This document shows positions 7,195-14,601 of a DNA stretch of 23,869 nt, one piece after another. The position numbers and the translations under genes were made by a program. The DNA comes from Patescibacteria group bacterium (GTDB lineage Bacteria; Patescibacteriota; Gracilibacteria; UM-FILTER-43-11). Below the pieces are notes generated by a model that worked only from the letters and a program-made list of their open reading frames with translations, searched no databases and had not been told where the DNA came from. Numbering within the stretch: the stretch's first letter is position 1; each line of letters begins with the position of its first letter. Where the stretch lies: assembly GCA_029260985.1 (NCBI GenBank), contig JAJDCE010000140.1, forward strand, positions 1-23,869. Direction: 5' to 3'.

Positions 7195-10100
7195 ATGAAA
7201 AAAATTCACAAAAAAATCTTAGGAATCATTGCTGGCTTTGCCTTCCTACTTGTATCCATTCAATTGGTACAAGTAACCCGTGCTGCAGAAAACAGAATAA
7301 TCGGAATGATGTTTTTAGATGGAGGAAGTAGTCCCATTACCACTGCGTTGGATTTAAGGGTGAGTCTATGGGATGCTTATGAAGTCAGAAGTGGGGATGT
7401 AGACGGAAGCGGTAACATCAACACCTCGGCCACTCATTATGCTAGCTATCAGGACACTCTCACAATCACACCCGATGGGAATGGATATTTCATACCCGGA
7501 GTATTCGGTTATTACAAATTAAACTTGGCTAATTTAACCGCCTTCCCGGATGTAACTTACACCAATGCTTATTTAGACCTGGAATACAAAGCAGCAGGAG
7601 CACCCAACACATCTTATCTGCATTACGACTTTGTTAATGATCCCCCTTTTGACAACATCACACGCAAGCTTATTGACGACAATTCAAGCTATTATACGCT
7701 GGATGCAGGACCTCGAACCAATTTCAATGCCTTCACCTTGGATGCCAACAACAATGCGGCCACCGAGGTTAAATTAGAATTCGGCGAAACATTAGCAGAG
7801 TTCCTGCAATGGAGTGTCGCAAATGTACGTTTTGAATTAAGCGACGACCTATATATAACAGGTAATTTGGATCTTAGTGGATTGGTAGATGGGCGTGATA
7901 TCGCCCAGGATGGTCAAACTTTAGACAATGTGCAAGAGGGTTCATTGAGCGGCCTGGCTTCAGCCTGGCATCGTTCCGATACTTACTCCTTCTTTGTAGA
8001 TGTTTTTGAAGACCTTTCCTTATTAGACATTGCCAACTCAGCCAACTACTTCTTCGACAAAAACCAACGTAGTATGTTGGGAGCTTTGGTAGACGCAGTT
8101 GTAAATGACTTTGAAAACTATGCCGACACCACGGCTATGCAAGTGATTTGGGCTTCAAGCGACGCAACCAACACACCGATAAGCTTAGACACAACCACCT
8201 TTCAGGAAACAGCCAAAGCCATGCGCGTTGACCTTACCTATAACAATAGTGTGAATGATTCTATTGAAAAAACCTACCCTTCACCAGTAGACCATGAAAA
8301 ATCATTCGGACACAGTTTCTATGCTAAAACAGAGGCAGTAAGCCTAGCTTCAAACAGTATAACGGGTACCCCAGCCGTAGCAACTGTACCAGGAGCACCA
8401 ACTGTTCTAGCAGTTACAAAAGCAGGTGACACCGAAGTTGATTTAACCTGGGTCGCACCTGTATCAGATGGCAATTCACCATTAATAAGATATGACGTTC
8501 AATATAACACCGTAGCAAGTGGTAATTTTAATTTAACGTTTACCGACGATGCAGTTGTAGGAGCTACAGTAACCGGCTTGACCAACGCAACCCCTTATCA
8601 ATTCAGAGTCGTAGCCGTAAATGCAATTGGATCCAGCACTGCATCTAATGTAGTCAACGCCACCCCAGCCGTTCATATTCCACAATACTGGCTCACTCCG
8701 GACAGTGGCACCAATGTAGGTGCAGACACAACTGCCATTGCTTGTGGTGCCTCTATTGAACCAGGGCCAGTTGTAGGCTTGATGACCAATGCAAACCCAA
8801 CTTGCCCAACAAGAACTCGTATACGCTACACTCCTGCAATAGCAGGCACGTATTTAATGACATTTGCGGTTTTGGATACTGAATACACTGTGCCAACCCA
8901 AATAACTGGCAATGCCACTGCCTCAAACATGACGATTGACACTAGTGGTGCCACCACCAGCTGGTACTATGAATTTTGTGAATATGACCCAAATGGCGCC
9001 GCTGGAAATTGTAATTCATTAGGAGTTTCAACAACAGTAATAGGTCCCAACAACAACAATGCAGATATAGCCCTTATTACAACAGGAATGGCGGGGGGAA
9101 TTATTCGACCCGGAAATAAATTAGCTGTGAAAGTATGGCTCATAGACACTGGCTTTGGCGACAGAGCTACATTATTTTATGATGAAAATGGCACACCCGG
9201 AAACACCTGGATTTATGTCACTGAAACCCCCACCACTAGCGCTCCAGGATCCCCAACAAGCACAACCGCTTTAAATGGAGATGGTGAAGTTAATTTAACA
9301 TGGACAGCACCAACTTCGAACGGTGGTTCAGCCATTACCAGTTATGAAGTGCAGTACGGAACCGTTGCCAGCGGAGCCTATGGCAATACCCTTGTTGACG
9401 ATACCGTTCCTGGTGCTACCGTTACTGGCTTGGCCAATGGAACCGCTTATCAGTTTAGAGTAATTGCAAAAAATGCGATTGGATCAAGCTCCCCTTCCAA
9501 TTCCGTTACTGCAACCCCTATTACCCTGCCCACCATTTCAACACCAACTGACTTAGTGGCCTACAACAGAGACACACAAGTAGAACTAGTATGGAATGCA
9601 CCCGTTTCCAACGGAAATTCAGCCATCACGAGCTACGAAATACAATACAACACAGTAGCCAGCGGTAATTACGACCTTATATTTGTGGATGATGCGACCC
9701 CAGGTGCCACTGTTACCGGTCTGACAAACGGAACCGCCTATCAATTCAGAGTAGTGGCCATTAACAGCAATCGAAAAAAAGCAAAATTCAAATATTATAT
9801 GGAAGATAGCTCTGGGAATAAGATGGAATCACGTGAGCTTTCCATTATGCCGGCCTCTAACTGGCAACTCTTCAACCTACCATTTCATGAGATGACCAAT
9901 GTTCAGAATGCGTTTATGGATTTAAGTGACTTAAAAAAGATTGGATTCACCATTAATGCCGATGATCACGCAAGGTTATGGATTGACTACATCACCGAAC
10001 AACAGACAGGATCTCTCGGGCAATCAGTTACAATAATTGGCACTGCCAAAACCGCCGATGGATCTAATTCAGTCACCAACGGTGAAGCCTATATAATTAC

Positions 10101-10290
10101 AAATTCAGAACTTGCCGCAGGTGCCACTAAAACCATTTCGATAAGTCGGGATAATGGAGTAACCTGGACCGTAGTATCTGAAAGCACCTGGACAGACATC
10201 AGCGCTCAGCCAGCAGGCACCCAAATGAAATACAAGATTGTGTTTAATGGTGCCAGCCGGGTAGATGGCCTCGCCTTCAAATGGCGCTAA
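7195..10290 (+). CDS. Large secreted FN3-domain surface protein with an apparently split carbohydrate-binding-like domain
   Basis: This 1031-residue protein has a signal peptide (MKKIHKKILG, hydrophobic 9-24, cleavage near VTRA at 30). Residues 32-160 resemble the N-terminal domain of the first gene (LDLRVSLWD...THYASYQD...LTAFPDVTY). Residues 178-230 hold a short fibre segment (FTLDANNNAATEVKLEFGETL). FN3 domains lie at about 398-491, 683-776 and 780-857, with the pattern VDLTW.AP.S.G.S.I..Y.VQY..V and G.TVTGL.N.T.YQFRV. The third lacks its last strand. Residues 303-378 (DFENYADTTAMQVIW...) and 859-935 (KAKFKYYMEDSSGN...WQLFNLPFHEM...LKKIGFTINADDHARLWIDYI) look like the two halves of one carbohydrate-binding beta-sandwich. 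Residues 492-680 are a separate unrecognised beta domain with four cysteines. It lies 30 bp after the previous gene, so co-transcription is likely. Probably an adhesin. Confidence 0.8.
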   Translation: MKKIHKKILGIIAGFAFLLVSIQLVQVTRAAENRIIGMMFLDGGSSPITTALDLRVSLWDAYEVRSGDVDGSGNINTSATHYASYQDTLTITPDGNGYFIPGVFGYYKLNLANLTAFPDVTYTNAYLDLEYKAAGAPNTSYLHYDFVNDPPFDNITRKLIDDNSSYYTLDAGPRTNFNAFTLDANNNAATEVKLEFGETLAEFLQWSVANVRFELSDDLYITGNLDLSGLVDGRDIAQDGQTLDNVQEGSLSGLASAWHRSDTYSFFVDVFEDLSLLDIANSANYFFDKNQRSMLGALVDAVVNDFENYADTTAMQVIWASSDATNTPISLDTTTFQETAKAMRVDLTYNNSVNDSIEKTYPSPVDHEKSFGHSFYAKTEAVSLASNSITGTPAVATVPGAPTVLAVTKAGDTEVDLTWVAPVSDGNSPLIRYDVQYNTVASGNFNLTFTDDAVVGATVTGLTNATPYQFRVVAVNAIGSSTASNVVNATPAVHIPQYWLTPDSGTNVGADTTAIACGASIEPGPVVGLMTNANPTCPTRTRIRYTPAIAGTYLMTFAVLDTEYTVPTQITGNATASNMTIDTSGATTSWYYEFCEYDPNGAAGNCNSLGVSTTVIGPNNNNADIALITTGMAGGIIRPGNKLAVKVWLIDTGFGDRATLFYDENGTPGNTWIYVTETPTTSAPGSPTSTTALNGDGEVNLTWTAPTSNGGSAITSYEVQYGTVASGAYGNTLVDDTVPGATVTGLANGTAYQFRVIAKNAIGSSSPSNSVTATPITLPTISTPTDLVAYNRDTQVELVWNAPVSNGNSAITSYEIQYNTVASGNYDLIFVDDATPGATVTGLTNGTAYQFRVVAINSNRKKAKFKYYMEDSSGNKMESRELSIMPASNWQLFNLPFHEMTNVQNAFMDLSDLKKIGFTINADDHARLWIDYITEQQTGSLGQSVTIIGTAKTADGSNSVTNGEAYIITNSELAAGATKTISISRDNGVTWTVVSESTWTDISAQPAGTQMKYKIVFNGASRVDGLAFKWR
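8386..9765 (+). repeat. Three FN3-encoding repeats inside the 1031-aa gene
   Basis: FN3 units are encoded at about 8386-8667, 9241-9522 and 9532-9765. They share near-identical protein stretches (QYNTVASGN, PGATVTGL, AYQFRV), with clear third-position divergence at the DNA level. An unrelated 560-bp stretch separates units one and two; units two and three are adjacent. The third unit ends early, after the F strand. Confidence 0.75.
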
Positions 10291-10330
10291 CCGAATGTAG
10301 CAACAACTTTAACTATTACGATAACAATAA

Positions 10331-10840
10331 CTACCTCGTAACTGTAATCGTTGGAGGTGTTCCAGACCCACTCGCCCCCTCCCCTTCCGGAAGGCAAGCG
10401 CCAACCAAAAATCCAGCCACCGAAGACCTGTTAAAATAATAACCTGTATTGCTTTCAGTACCGGTTTTTGGATCTTTTGGAATAACAGATATATAGGCAG
10501 CTCCCATATCAAGAAAATCAATACATTCATCATCCACTGGAACAGAACCACAGGTTCCAAGACAGCCACTACCATCCGTACCAATAACATAATTCGTATC
10601 GGTATTTGAATTAACTATTTCATCGTAATGAGTTCCGTCATTATCTGTCTGAAACTTTTTAACAGCATCTAAAATCGTATTCACAGCTGACCAACGTCTG
10701 GCATTTCGAGCTTCATGCAACCGACGGGCCGGATCAATCGCCACAAAAATCGCACCCGCTAAAATCGCAACAATCGCAATCACGATAATCAGCTCAACGA
10801 GTGTAAATGCATTCTGATTTTCGGGATTTCGTTTTAGCAT
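10331..10840 (-). CDS. Type IV pilin paralogue 4 of the tandem set
   Basis: The pilin is 169 residues from the ATG at 10840; a TTG at 10849 is possible but less likely. A short leader ends in QNA, followed by mature FTLVELIIVIAIVAILAG with Glu at position 5 and the alpha-1 helix, then IDPARRLHEARNARR. The -1 residue is Ala instead of the usual Gly. The globular part has cysteines (GSGCLGTCGS, DDECIDF) and the conserved IPKDPKTGTESNTGYYF loop. It ends PEGEGASGSGTPPTITVTR, a C-terminal pattern common to all four paralogues. It is last in the operon and convergent with the adhesin gene that ends 40 bp away. Predicted to be a fibre subunit processed by a prepilin peptidase not in this window. Confidence 0.85.
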   Translation of the reverse strand: MLKRNPENQNAFTLVELIIVIAIVAILAGAIFVAIDPARRLHEARNARRWSAVNTILDAVKKFQTDNDGTHYDEIVNSNTDTNYVIGTDGSGCLGTCGSVPVDDECIDFLDMGAAYISVIPKDPKTGTESNTGYYFNRSSVAGFLVGACLPEGEGASGSGTPPTITVTR

Positions 10841-10863
10841 TAAATGCAACTAATATGTATAAG

Positions 10864-11382
10864 CTAACGAGAAATTGTGATGGTCGGAGGTGTGCCGTCG
10901 CCACCAGAACCCTCACCTTCCGAATTACAGGCGGCAACCGTAATAGCCCCATTTGTATCAATCTTAATAGCATAAGTAGTCAATGAAACAGTGCCATCCT
11001 TAGGGTCATAAGGTACTGATGCAAGATAGTTAGAGCCGATAGCACTTAAATCCACGCAATCTCCGCTTGTATTATTCAGATAACAGGTCATGCCACAACC
11101 TGCAGCTGCAGTGCCTATTTGATAATATAAATCAACCGTCATTCCGGCAATTTCAGTATAATGGTCACCTTCATTATCAACCTGGTACTTCCTCACGGCA
11201 TCCAAAATAGTAGTGGCATCCACACTCCTCCTGGCATTTCGCACTTCATGCAATCGTCGGGCCGGATCAACAGCCACAAAAATCGCTCCAGCCAAAACAG
11301 CAACAATGGCAACCACAATAATCAATTCAACCAAAGTAAAAGCTTTTACAGATTTTAAGTTTCGATAATTAATTTCATTCAT
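10864..11382 (-). CDS. Type IV pilin paralogue 3 of the tandem set
   Basis: This 172-residue pilin has leader MNEINYRNLKSVKA and mature FTLVELIIVVAIVAVLAG. The -1 residue is Ala instead of Gly, and Glu5 is present. It shares VDPARRLHEVRNARRS and TTILDAVRKYQVDNEGDHY with its neighbours. It has the same cysteine-bearing pilin core (GCGMTCY, DCVDL) and the YLASVPYDPKDGT loop, and ends EGEGSGGDGTPPTITISR. It lies 23 bp upstream of paralogue 4 and 74 bp downstream of paralogue 2, the largest gap in the tandem set. Confidence 0.87.
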   Translation of the reverse strand: MNEINYRNLKSVKAFTLVELIIVVAIVAVLAGAIFVAVDPARRLHEVRNARRSVDATTILDAVRKYQVDNEGDHYTEIAGMTVDLYYQIGTAAAGCGMTCYLNNTSGDCVDLSAIGSNYLASVPYDPKDGTVSLTTYAIKIDTNGAITVAACNSEGEGSGGDGTPPTITISR

Positions 11383-11456
11383 ATTTGTTTTTCAGATGCT
11401 AACAATCTACCCTTAAAAACACATTTGGTCAATAAATTAGCACCAAAACAACAGAA

Positions 11457-11984
11457 TCATCGAGTTACCTTAATATCAGGTGGAGTACCACCACCTCCTG
11501 CAGCCTCACCTTCCGGATCACAAGAGCCAATAGTGATAGCGCTATTTTCATGCTTATAGAGGTAATATCCAGAATATTCCTGATCTCCCGTTTTTGGGTC
11601 TACCGGTACAACTGCCATATACTCTGAACCGATATCAGTTAAATCAACACAATCTGAGCTCACAGCCGGAACTGCAGTACAATCATAGCTGCACAAGAGC
11701 GCATCCTCACCAATAACCGAATATTCCAACTCGTAAGCATCATTCACCTCATCATAATGCTCCCCTTCATTGTCCACCTGGTATTTTTTTACTGCGTCTA
11801 GAATAGTATTCACATCACTTTGCCGGCGAGCATTTCGGACTTCATGTAATCGACGGGCCGGATCAATCGCCACAAAAATTGCCCCAGCCAAAACCGCCAC
11901 AATCGCAATCACAATAATCAGTTCAACTAAGGTAAAAGATTTCCGATCATCAGATAAGGAACAATGAATAAGAAAGTGAAACAT
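11457..11984 (-). CDS. Type IV pilin paralogue 2 of the tandem set
   Basis: Starting at the ATG at 11984 gives 175 residues. Upstream in-frame starts would overlap paralogue 1 by up to about 95 bp and are rejected, because the ATG sits 4 bp after that gene's TAG. The leader ends DDRKS, so the -1 residue is Ser rather than Gly. It is followed by FTLVELIIVIAIVAVLAG with Glu5. IDPARRLHEVRNARRQ and ILDAVKKYQVDNEGEHY match the siblings. Cysteines occur in LLCSYDC, DCVDL and GSCDPEGE. It ends GGGGTPPDIKVTR and stops at TGA, direct evidence that TGA is a stop codon here. Confidence 0.87.
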   Translation of the reverse strand: MFHFLIHCSLSDDRKSFTLVELIIVIAIVAVLAGAIFVAIDPARRLHEVRNARRQSDVNTILDAVKKYQVDNEGEHYDEVNDAYELEYSVIGEDALLCSYDCTAVPAVSSDCVDLTDIGSEYMAVVPVDPKTGDQEYSGYYLYKHENSAITIGSCDPEGEAAGGGGTPPDIKVTR

Positions 11985-11988
11985 TTTG

Positions 11989-12537
11989 CTATCGAGTAAT
12001 TTGAATAGCAGGTGCTGTTCCAAGCCCTCCTGCACCCTCACCTTCAGGATCACATGAGTATATTGTAATAGCCCCATTACCATCCCGCTTTAGGGCATAA
12101 GCTGTTTCAGAATCAGTACCCGTTTTTGGATCTTTCGGAACCACCGCCAAATAGTTACTTCCAATACTGCTCAAATCAACGCATCCAGCCACAGTAGTAA
12201 AACTAGCACATTCATTCGCGCAGCTACCAGTATTCGTTCCAATTAAATGATAAGCGTTAGTGGTTGCCGTAGCTACTGTCGAATAATGAGTACCTGAATT
12301 ATCTGCTTGATACTTTTTAACACCATCTAAAATAGTGCCAACATCAGCGTGCCGTCTGGCATTTCGGGTTTCATGAAGCCGCCGTGCCGGATCAATTGCC
12401 ACAAATATTGCCCCAGCTAGTATCGCCACAATCGCAATAACAATAATAAGCTCTACCAGGGTAAAACCCTTGTTCAGGCTTTGTATAATTTGTGTATTGT
12501 ATTTTGCTTGTACTTTGTGCATTTGTATTTTGTACAT
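11989..12537 (-). CDS. Type IV pilin paralogue 1 of the tandem set, canonical cleavage site
   Basis: This 182-residue pilin is the only one of the four with the standard Gly at -1 (SLNKG, then FTLVELIIVIAIVAILAG). Glu5 and IDPARRLHETRNARRH follow. Its leader of about 24 residues is encoded largely by TACAAA-like heptamers. Cysteines lie at TGSCANECAS, AGCVDL and YSCDPEGEG. The VPKDPKTGTDSETAY loop and the GTAPAIQITR end match the siblings. It is first of the four in transcription order, so it could be the major pilin; this is inference. It begins 13 bp after the PilM-like gene ends. Confidence 0.88.
   Translation of the reverse strand: MYKIQMHKVQAKYNTQIIQSLNKGFTLVELIIVIAIVAILAGAIFVAIDPARRLHETRNARRHADVGTILDGVKKYQADNSGTHYSTVATATTNAYHLIGTNTGSCANECASFTTVAGCVDLSSIGSNYLAVVPKDPKTGTDSETAYALKRDGNGAITIYSCDPEGEGAGGLGTAPAIQITR
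12480..12535 (-). repeat. TTTGTAY-type heptamer array over the leader of pilin 1
   Basis: On the + strand, units resembling TTTGTAT, TTTGTGC and TTTGTAC occur at 12480, 12489, 12507, 12514, 12522 and 12529. Most are 7 bp apart, with small interruptions. In coding sense they read TACAAA(A/G/T) or CACAAAG. They cover the start codon region and most of the prepilin leader. Confidence 0.7.
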
Positions 12538-12550
12538 TAGGCTCAGCCGA

Positions 12551-13498
12551 CTACATTTTATGCTTTTCCGTCTCAGGATTCAATGAATAATTAGCCAAAC
12601 CAACCAAACTCGTTGAATATTGCTCCATGTCAATCAGCGACGCAACGGGAGAATCCCCTTCCTTCAGGTAAACTAATTTTTTACCTGTTTTTTCAGCTAA
12701 TGTTTGAATATTTTTTCGAAAATGTTGTGGAAAATTCGCAAAAATCAAATGATCTATTGTAGCTTTAAAAGTCTCTTTTAAATTTTTTTCACTCTGCACA
12801 ATAGCATCAAAAATAAAAGCGCCGTCATTATTTTCTTCAAACCGTTCCCTCAGCAAATAGCTATCATACAATAGGCCTCCCAAAATCAGAGAAAGAACAA
12901 TCTCTGTCTCCTGCCAAGAAATTAGAGCAAAATTTGTAGCTCGCTCAGGACCTAAGTAACTAGTCTGAGCAATGGGCTCCGCCACAAAGTGGAGATCCTT
13001 AAAGCCAAGCTCGCTACAAGCCTCAGTAACCAAATGCTTCCATCTTTTGGGATAAGCCAAAGCACCGCAATAAACGCTTTTTTTATTCGTTCGTTTAGAA
13101 TAATCAACCTCGACATCTCCGAATTCAAAAGGTGATTGGTTCTGGACCACCTCCTTAATTCCAATTTTCATGTGATCAGCACTGGTATGAGAAGGAAAAA
13201 CCTTGATAAATGAATAAAGCTGCTCGAAAGGAATATTGATAAACAGATGATCAGGCTGAATTACACTAGGCATAGCGCCAGTAAACAGATTCTGAAGTGC
13301 CGCCTGAAACTCCGATTCTCGTACTATTTCACCTCGCTGGACAATGCCTCCATCCAATTCAATCCGATGAATACCCAATAGTCGTGGCGCACCCGAACCC
13401 ACCACTTCTATCTGAGCCACTTCAAGAAAATGATCATGAATGATCAAAGAAGTAGGATTTGATTGCTTAGGCCCGAAGATTTTTTTTAGAAATGACAT
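12551..13498 (-). CDS. pilM: PilM-like actin-fold pilus assembly protein, degenerate nucleotide site
   Basis: The protein is 315 residues from the ATG at 13498 (MSFLKKIFG); a TTG eight codons upstream is less likely. Position in the operon and overall pattern fit a PilM-type actin-like protein, which elsewhere lies in the cytoplasm and links the inner-membrane assembly complex. Supporting stretches are LFINIPFEQLYSFIKVFPS, IKEVVQNQSPFEFGDVEVDY and KDLHFVAEPIAQTSYL. The usual first phosphate motif (GIDIGxSS) is replaced by SLIIHDHFLEVAQIE. The second reads LISWQETEIVLSLILGG without the DIG-T signature. It may no longer bind ATP. No PilN or PilO gene follows, which is unusual outside reduced genomes. 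The family assignment is moderate. Confidence 0.6.
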   Translation of the reverse strand: MSFLKKIFGPKQSNPTSLIIHDHFLEVAQIEVVGSGAPRLLGIHRIELDGGIVQRGEIVRESEFQAALQNLFTGAMPSVIQPDHLFINIPFEQLYSFIKVFPSHTSADHMKIGIKEVVQNQSPFEFGDVEVDYSKRTNKKSVYCGALAYPKRWKHLVTEACSELGFKDLHFVAEPIAQTSYLGPERATNFALISWQETEIVLSLILGGLLYDSYLLRERFEENNDGAFIFDAIVQSEKNLKETFKATIDHLIFANFPQHFRKNIQTLAEKTGKKLVYLKEGDSPVASLIDMEQYSTSLVGLANYSLNPETEKHKM

Positions 13499-13524
13499 TT
13501 TTATTTTTTGATTTTGAAGCAATG

Positions 13525-13552
13525 AGCTTACAGCTTAAAGCTTATAGCTTAA
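13525..13552 (-). repeat. AGCTTAN heptamer array between the PilX-like and PilM-like genes
   Basis: Four units in perfect 7-bp register on the + strand: AGCTTAC (13525), AGCTTAA (13532), AGCTTAT (13539) and AGCTTAA (13546). They fill half of the 61-bp gap between the PilX-like stop and the PilM-like start. Confidence 0.9.
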
Positions 13553-13559
13553 GACTGAT

Positions 13560-13943
13560 TTAATCGGTCCATTCAATAATATCAAAAGTAGGAGTGAGTT
13601 GCACGCGAAGAAAGAGGTCTCGGGTAATCAAATCACGAATTCCTGAAACGATAATATCACGGTTATTACCTGTCCCTGAAATCGAAACAGAGCAGGAAAC
13701 ATCACTAATGGTAACGGCGGCGCCTGTATAACTATTATCACGACTTAATAAAACAAGTGCATTTTCTGCACAGCTCTCAACCGGAACAAAGACAAGTTGC
13801 GACTGCCGATTCTGAAAAGCATTCGTCCTGGAAGAGATACCGTTTAACACCAAAGTAACAGCTAAGGTAATTAAAGCAAAATTGATCACTAAAGTAGTCA
13901 ATAGTCCAATAATCCCCCTTCGATTTTCAAATAATAATTTCAT
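13560..13943 (-). CDS. PilX-like small membrane protein without a prepilin motif
   Basis: This 127-residue protein has a basic N-terminus (MKLLFENRRG) and a hydrophobic segment (IIGLLTTLVINFALITLAVTLVL) at about 11-33, with a globular domain outside. It lacks the G-FTLxE cleavage motif and Glu5. Two cysteines (ESCAENAL, DVSCSVS) could form a disulfide. Its position after the minor prepilins matches PilX/GspK-like genes of other pilus operons, although the sequence signal is weak. Its ATG overlaps the stop of the preceding gene by one base, suggesting translational coupling. It could be a minor pilin that stays membrane-anchored. Confidence 0.6.
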   Translation of the reverse strand: MKLLFENRRGIIGLLTTLVINFALITLAVTLVLNGISSRTNAFQNRQSQLVFVPVESCAENALVLLSRDNSYTGAAVTISDVSCSVSISGTGNNRDIIVSGIRDLITRDLFLRVQLTPTFDIIEWTD

Positions 13944-14566
13944 TAGTCTTCACTACGTATATTAAAAGTTCCACGGGTTGAAAATGACTCATCATAAACC
14001 GGATCGCTCCCGGGATTTACATGATTAAGTGTCAAATCAATTTGAAAGGATTCCGGCTCTCCACCAACCGTATAGTCAGAAACCTGAAAATCAACAACAT
14101 CTACATGATCAGAAGTTATGTCGTTAATCGACGAACCCACATGATTAAATCGCAACTTTCGAATTGTGACAGAACTGCCTCCAACCGTAACGTTTTTTTG
14201 ATAAGTTTCAAATCGCCTATTCCCATCCGAATAATCAAGCTCTAAAACACCAGGGTGACTGTCAAAAGCTGAACCGACCTGATTAAGACCTTCGCCATTA
14301 CGAGCGGTAAATTTAATGAGCTCCACTGCCTGAGAACCATTCTCTTTGACTTCAGTGGAAATAGAAGCCTGAACACCCCCTTGTCGCATCTGCCAATAAA
14401 ATCCAATCATAAAAGCAATAAACACTGAAGCAATTCCCAAATAGAGAATAGTTTCGACGAGGGTAAATCCTCTTTTTCTGGGACTATGGACTAAGGAATA
14501 GGGACTAAGCTTTCTACTTCTAGTAGAATTTAATCTGTGCCTACAATGTGAAATAAATTTTAGCAT
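13943..14566 (-). CDS. Minor prepilin, PilW/GspJ-like
   Basis: This 207-residue protein has a long leader of 33 residues ending RKRG, followed by mature FTLVETILYLGIASVFIAFMI with Glu5 and a canonical Gly at -1. Its size and position (third minor prepilin) resemble PilW/GspJ types, which prime or cap pilus assembly. Part of the leader (SPYSLVHSPRK) is encoded by a heptamer array at 14481-14508. The ATG lies between that array and its inverted partner at 14574-14601. A change of one heptamer inside the leader would shift the frame. The stop overlaps the next start by one base. Confidence 0.75.
   Translation of the reverse strand: MLKFISHCRHRLNSTRSRKLSPYSLVHSPRKRGFTLVETILYLGIASVFIAFMIGFYWQMRQGGVQASISTEVKENGSQAVELIKFTARNGEGLNQVGSAFDSHPGVLELDYSDGNRRFETYQKNVTVGGSSVTIRKLRFNHVGSSINDITSDHVDVVDFQVSDYTVGGEPESFQIDLTLNHVNPGSDPVYDESFSTRGTFNIRSED
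14481..14508 (-). repeat. GGACTAA heptamer array inside the PilW-like leader
   Basis: Four units in exact 7-bp register on the + strand: GGACTAT (14481), GGACTAA (14488), GGAATAG (14495) and GGACTAA (14502). The array is coding (leader peptide). It is the inverse complement of the array at 14574-14601. Confidence 0.9.
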
Positions 14567-14573
14567 TTTACAC

Positions 14574-14601
14574 TTAGTTCTTAGTTCCTAGTCCTTAGTC
14601 C
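14574..14601 (-). repeat. TTAGTCC heptamer array upstream of the PilW-like gene
   Basis: Four units in exact 7-bp register on the + strand: TTAGTTC (14574), TTAGTTC (14581), CTAGTCC (14588) and TTAGTCC (14595). Its last base is also the final base of the TAG stop of the preceding gene. 14581-14601 pairs with 14488-14508 at 19 of 21 positions, with the PilW-like start codon in the loop. Confidence 0.9.

Noticed and set aside
10291..10330. Bidirectional terminator between the converging adhesin and pilin genes
   Set aside because: The 40 bp show no stem followed by a T-tract on either strand.
11985..12083. Upstream start of pilin 2 overlapping pilin 1
   Set aside because: The extra 33 residues derive from the end of pilin 1 in another frame. 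The ATG at 11984, 4 bp after the stop, gives a normal leader.
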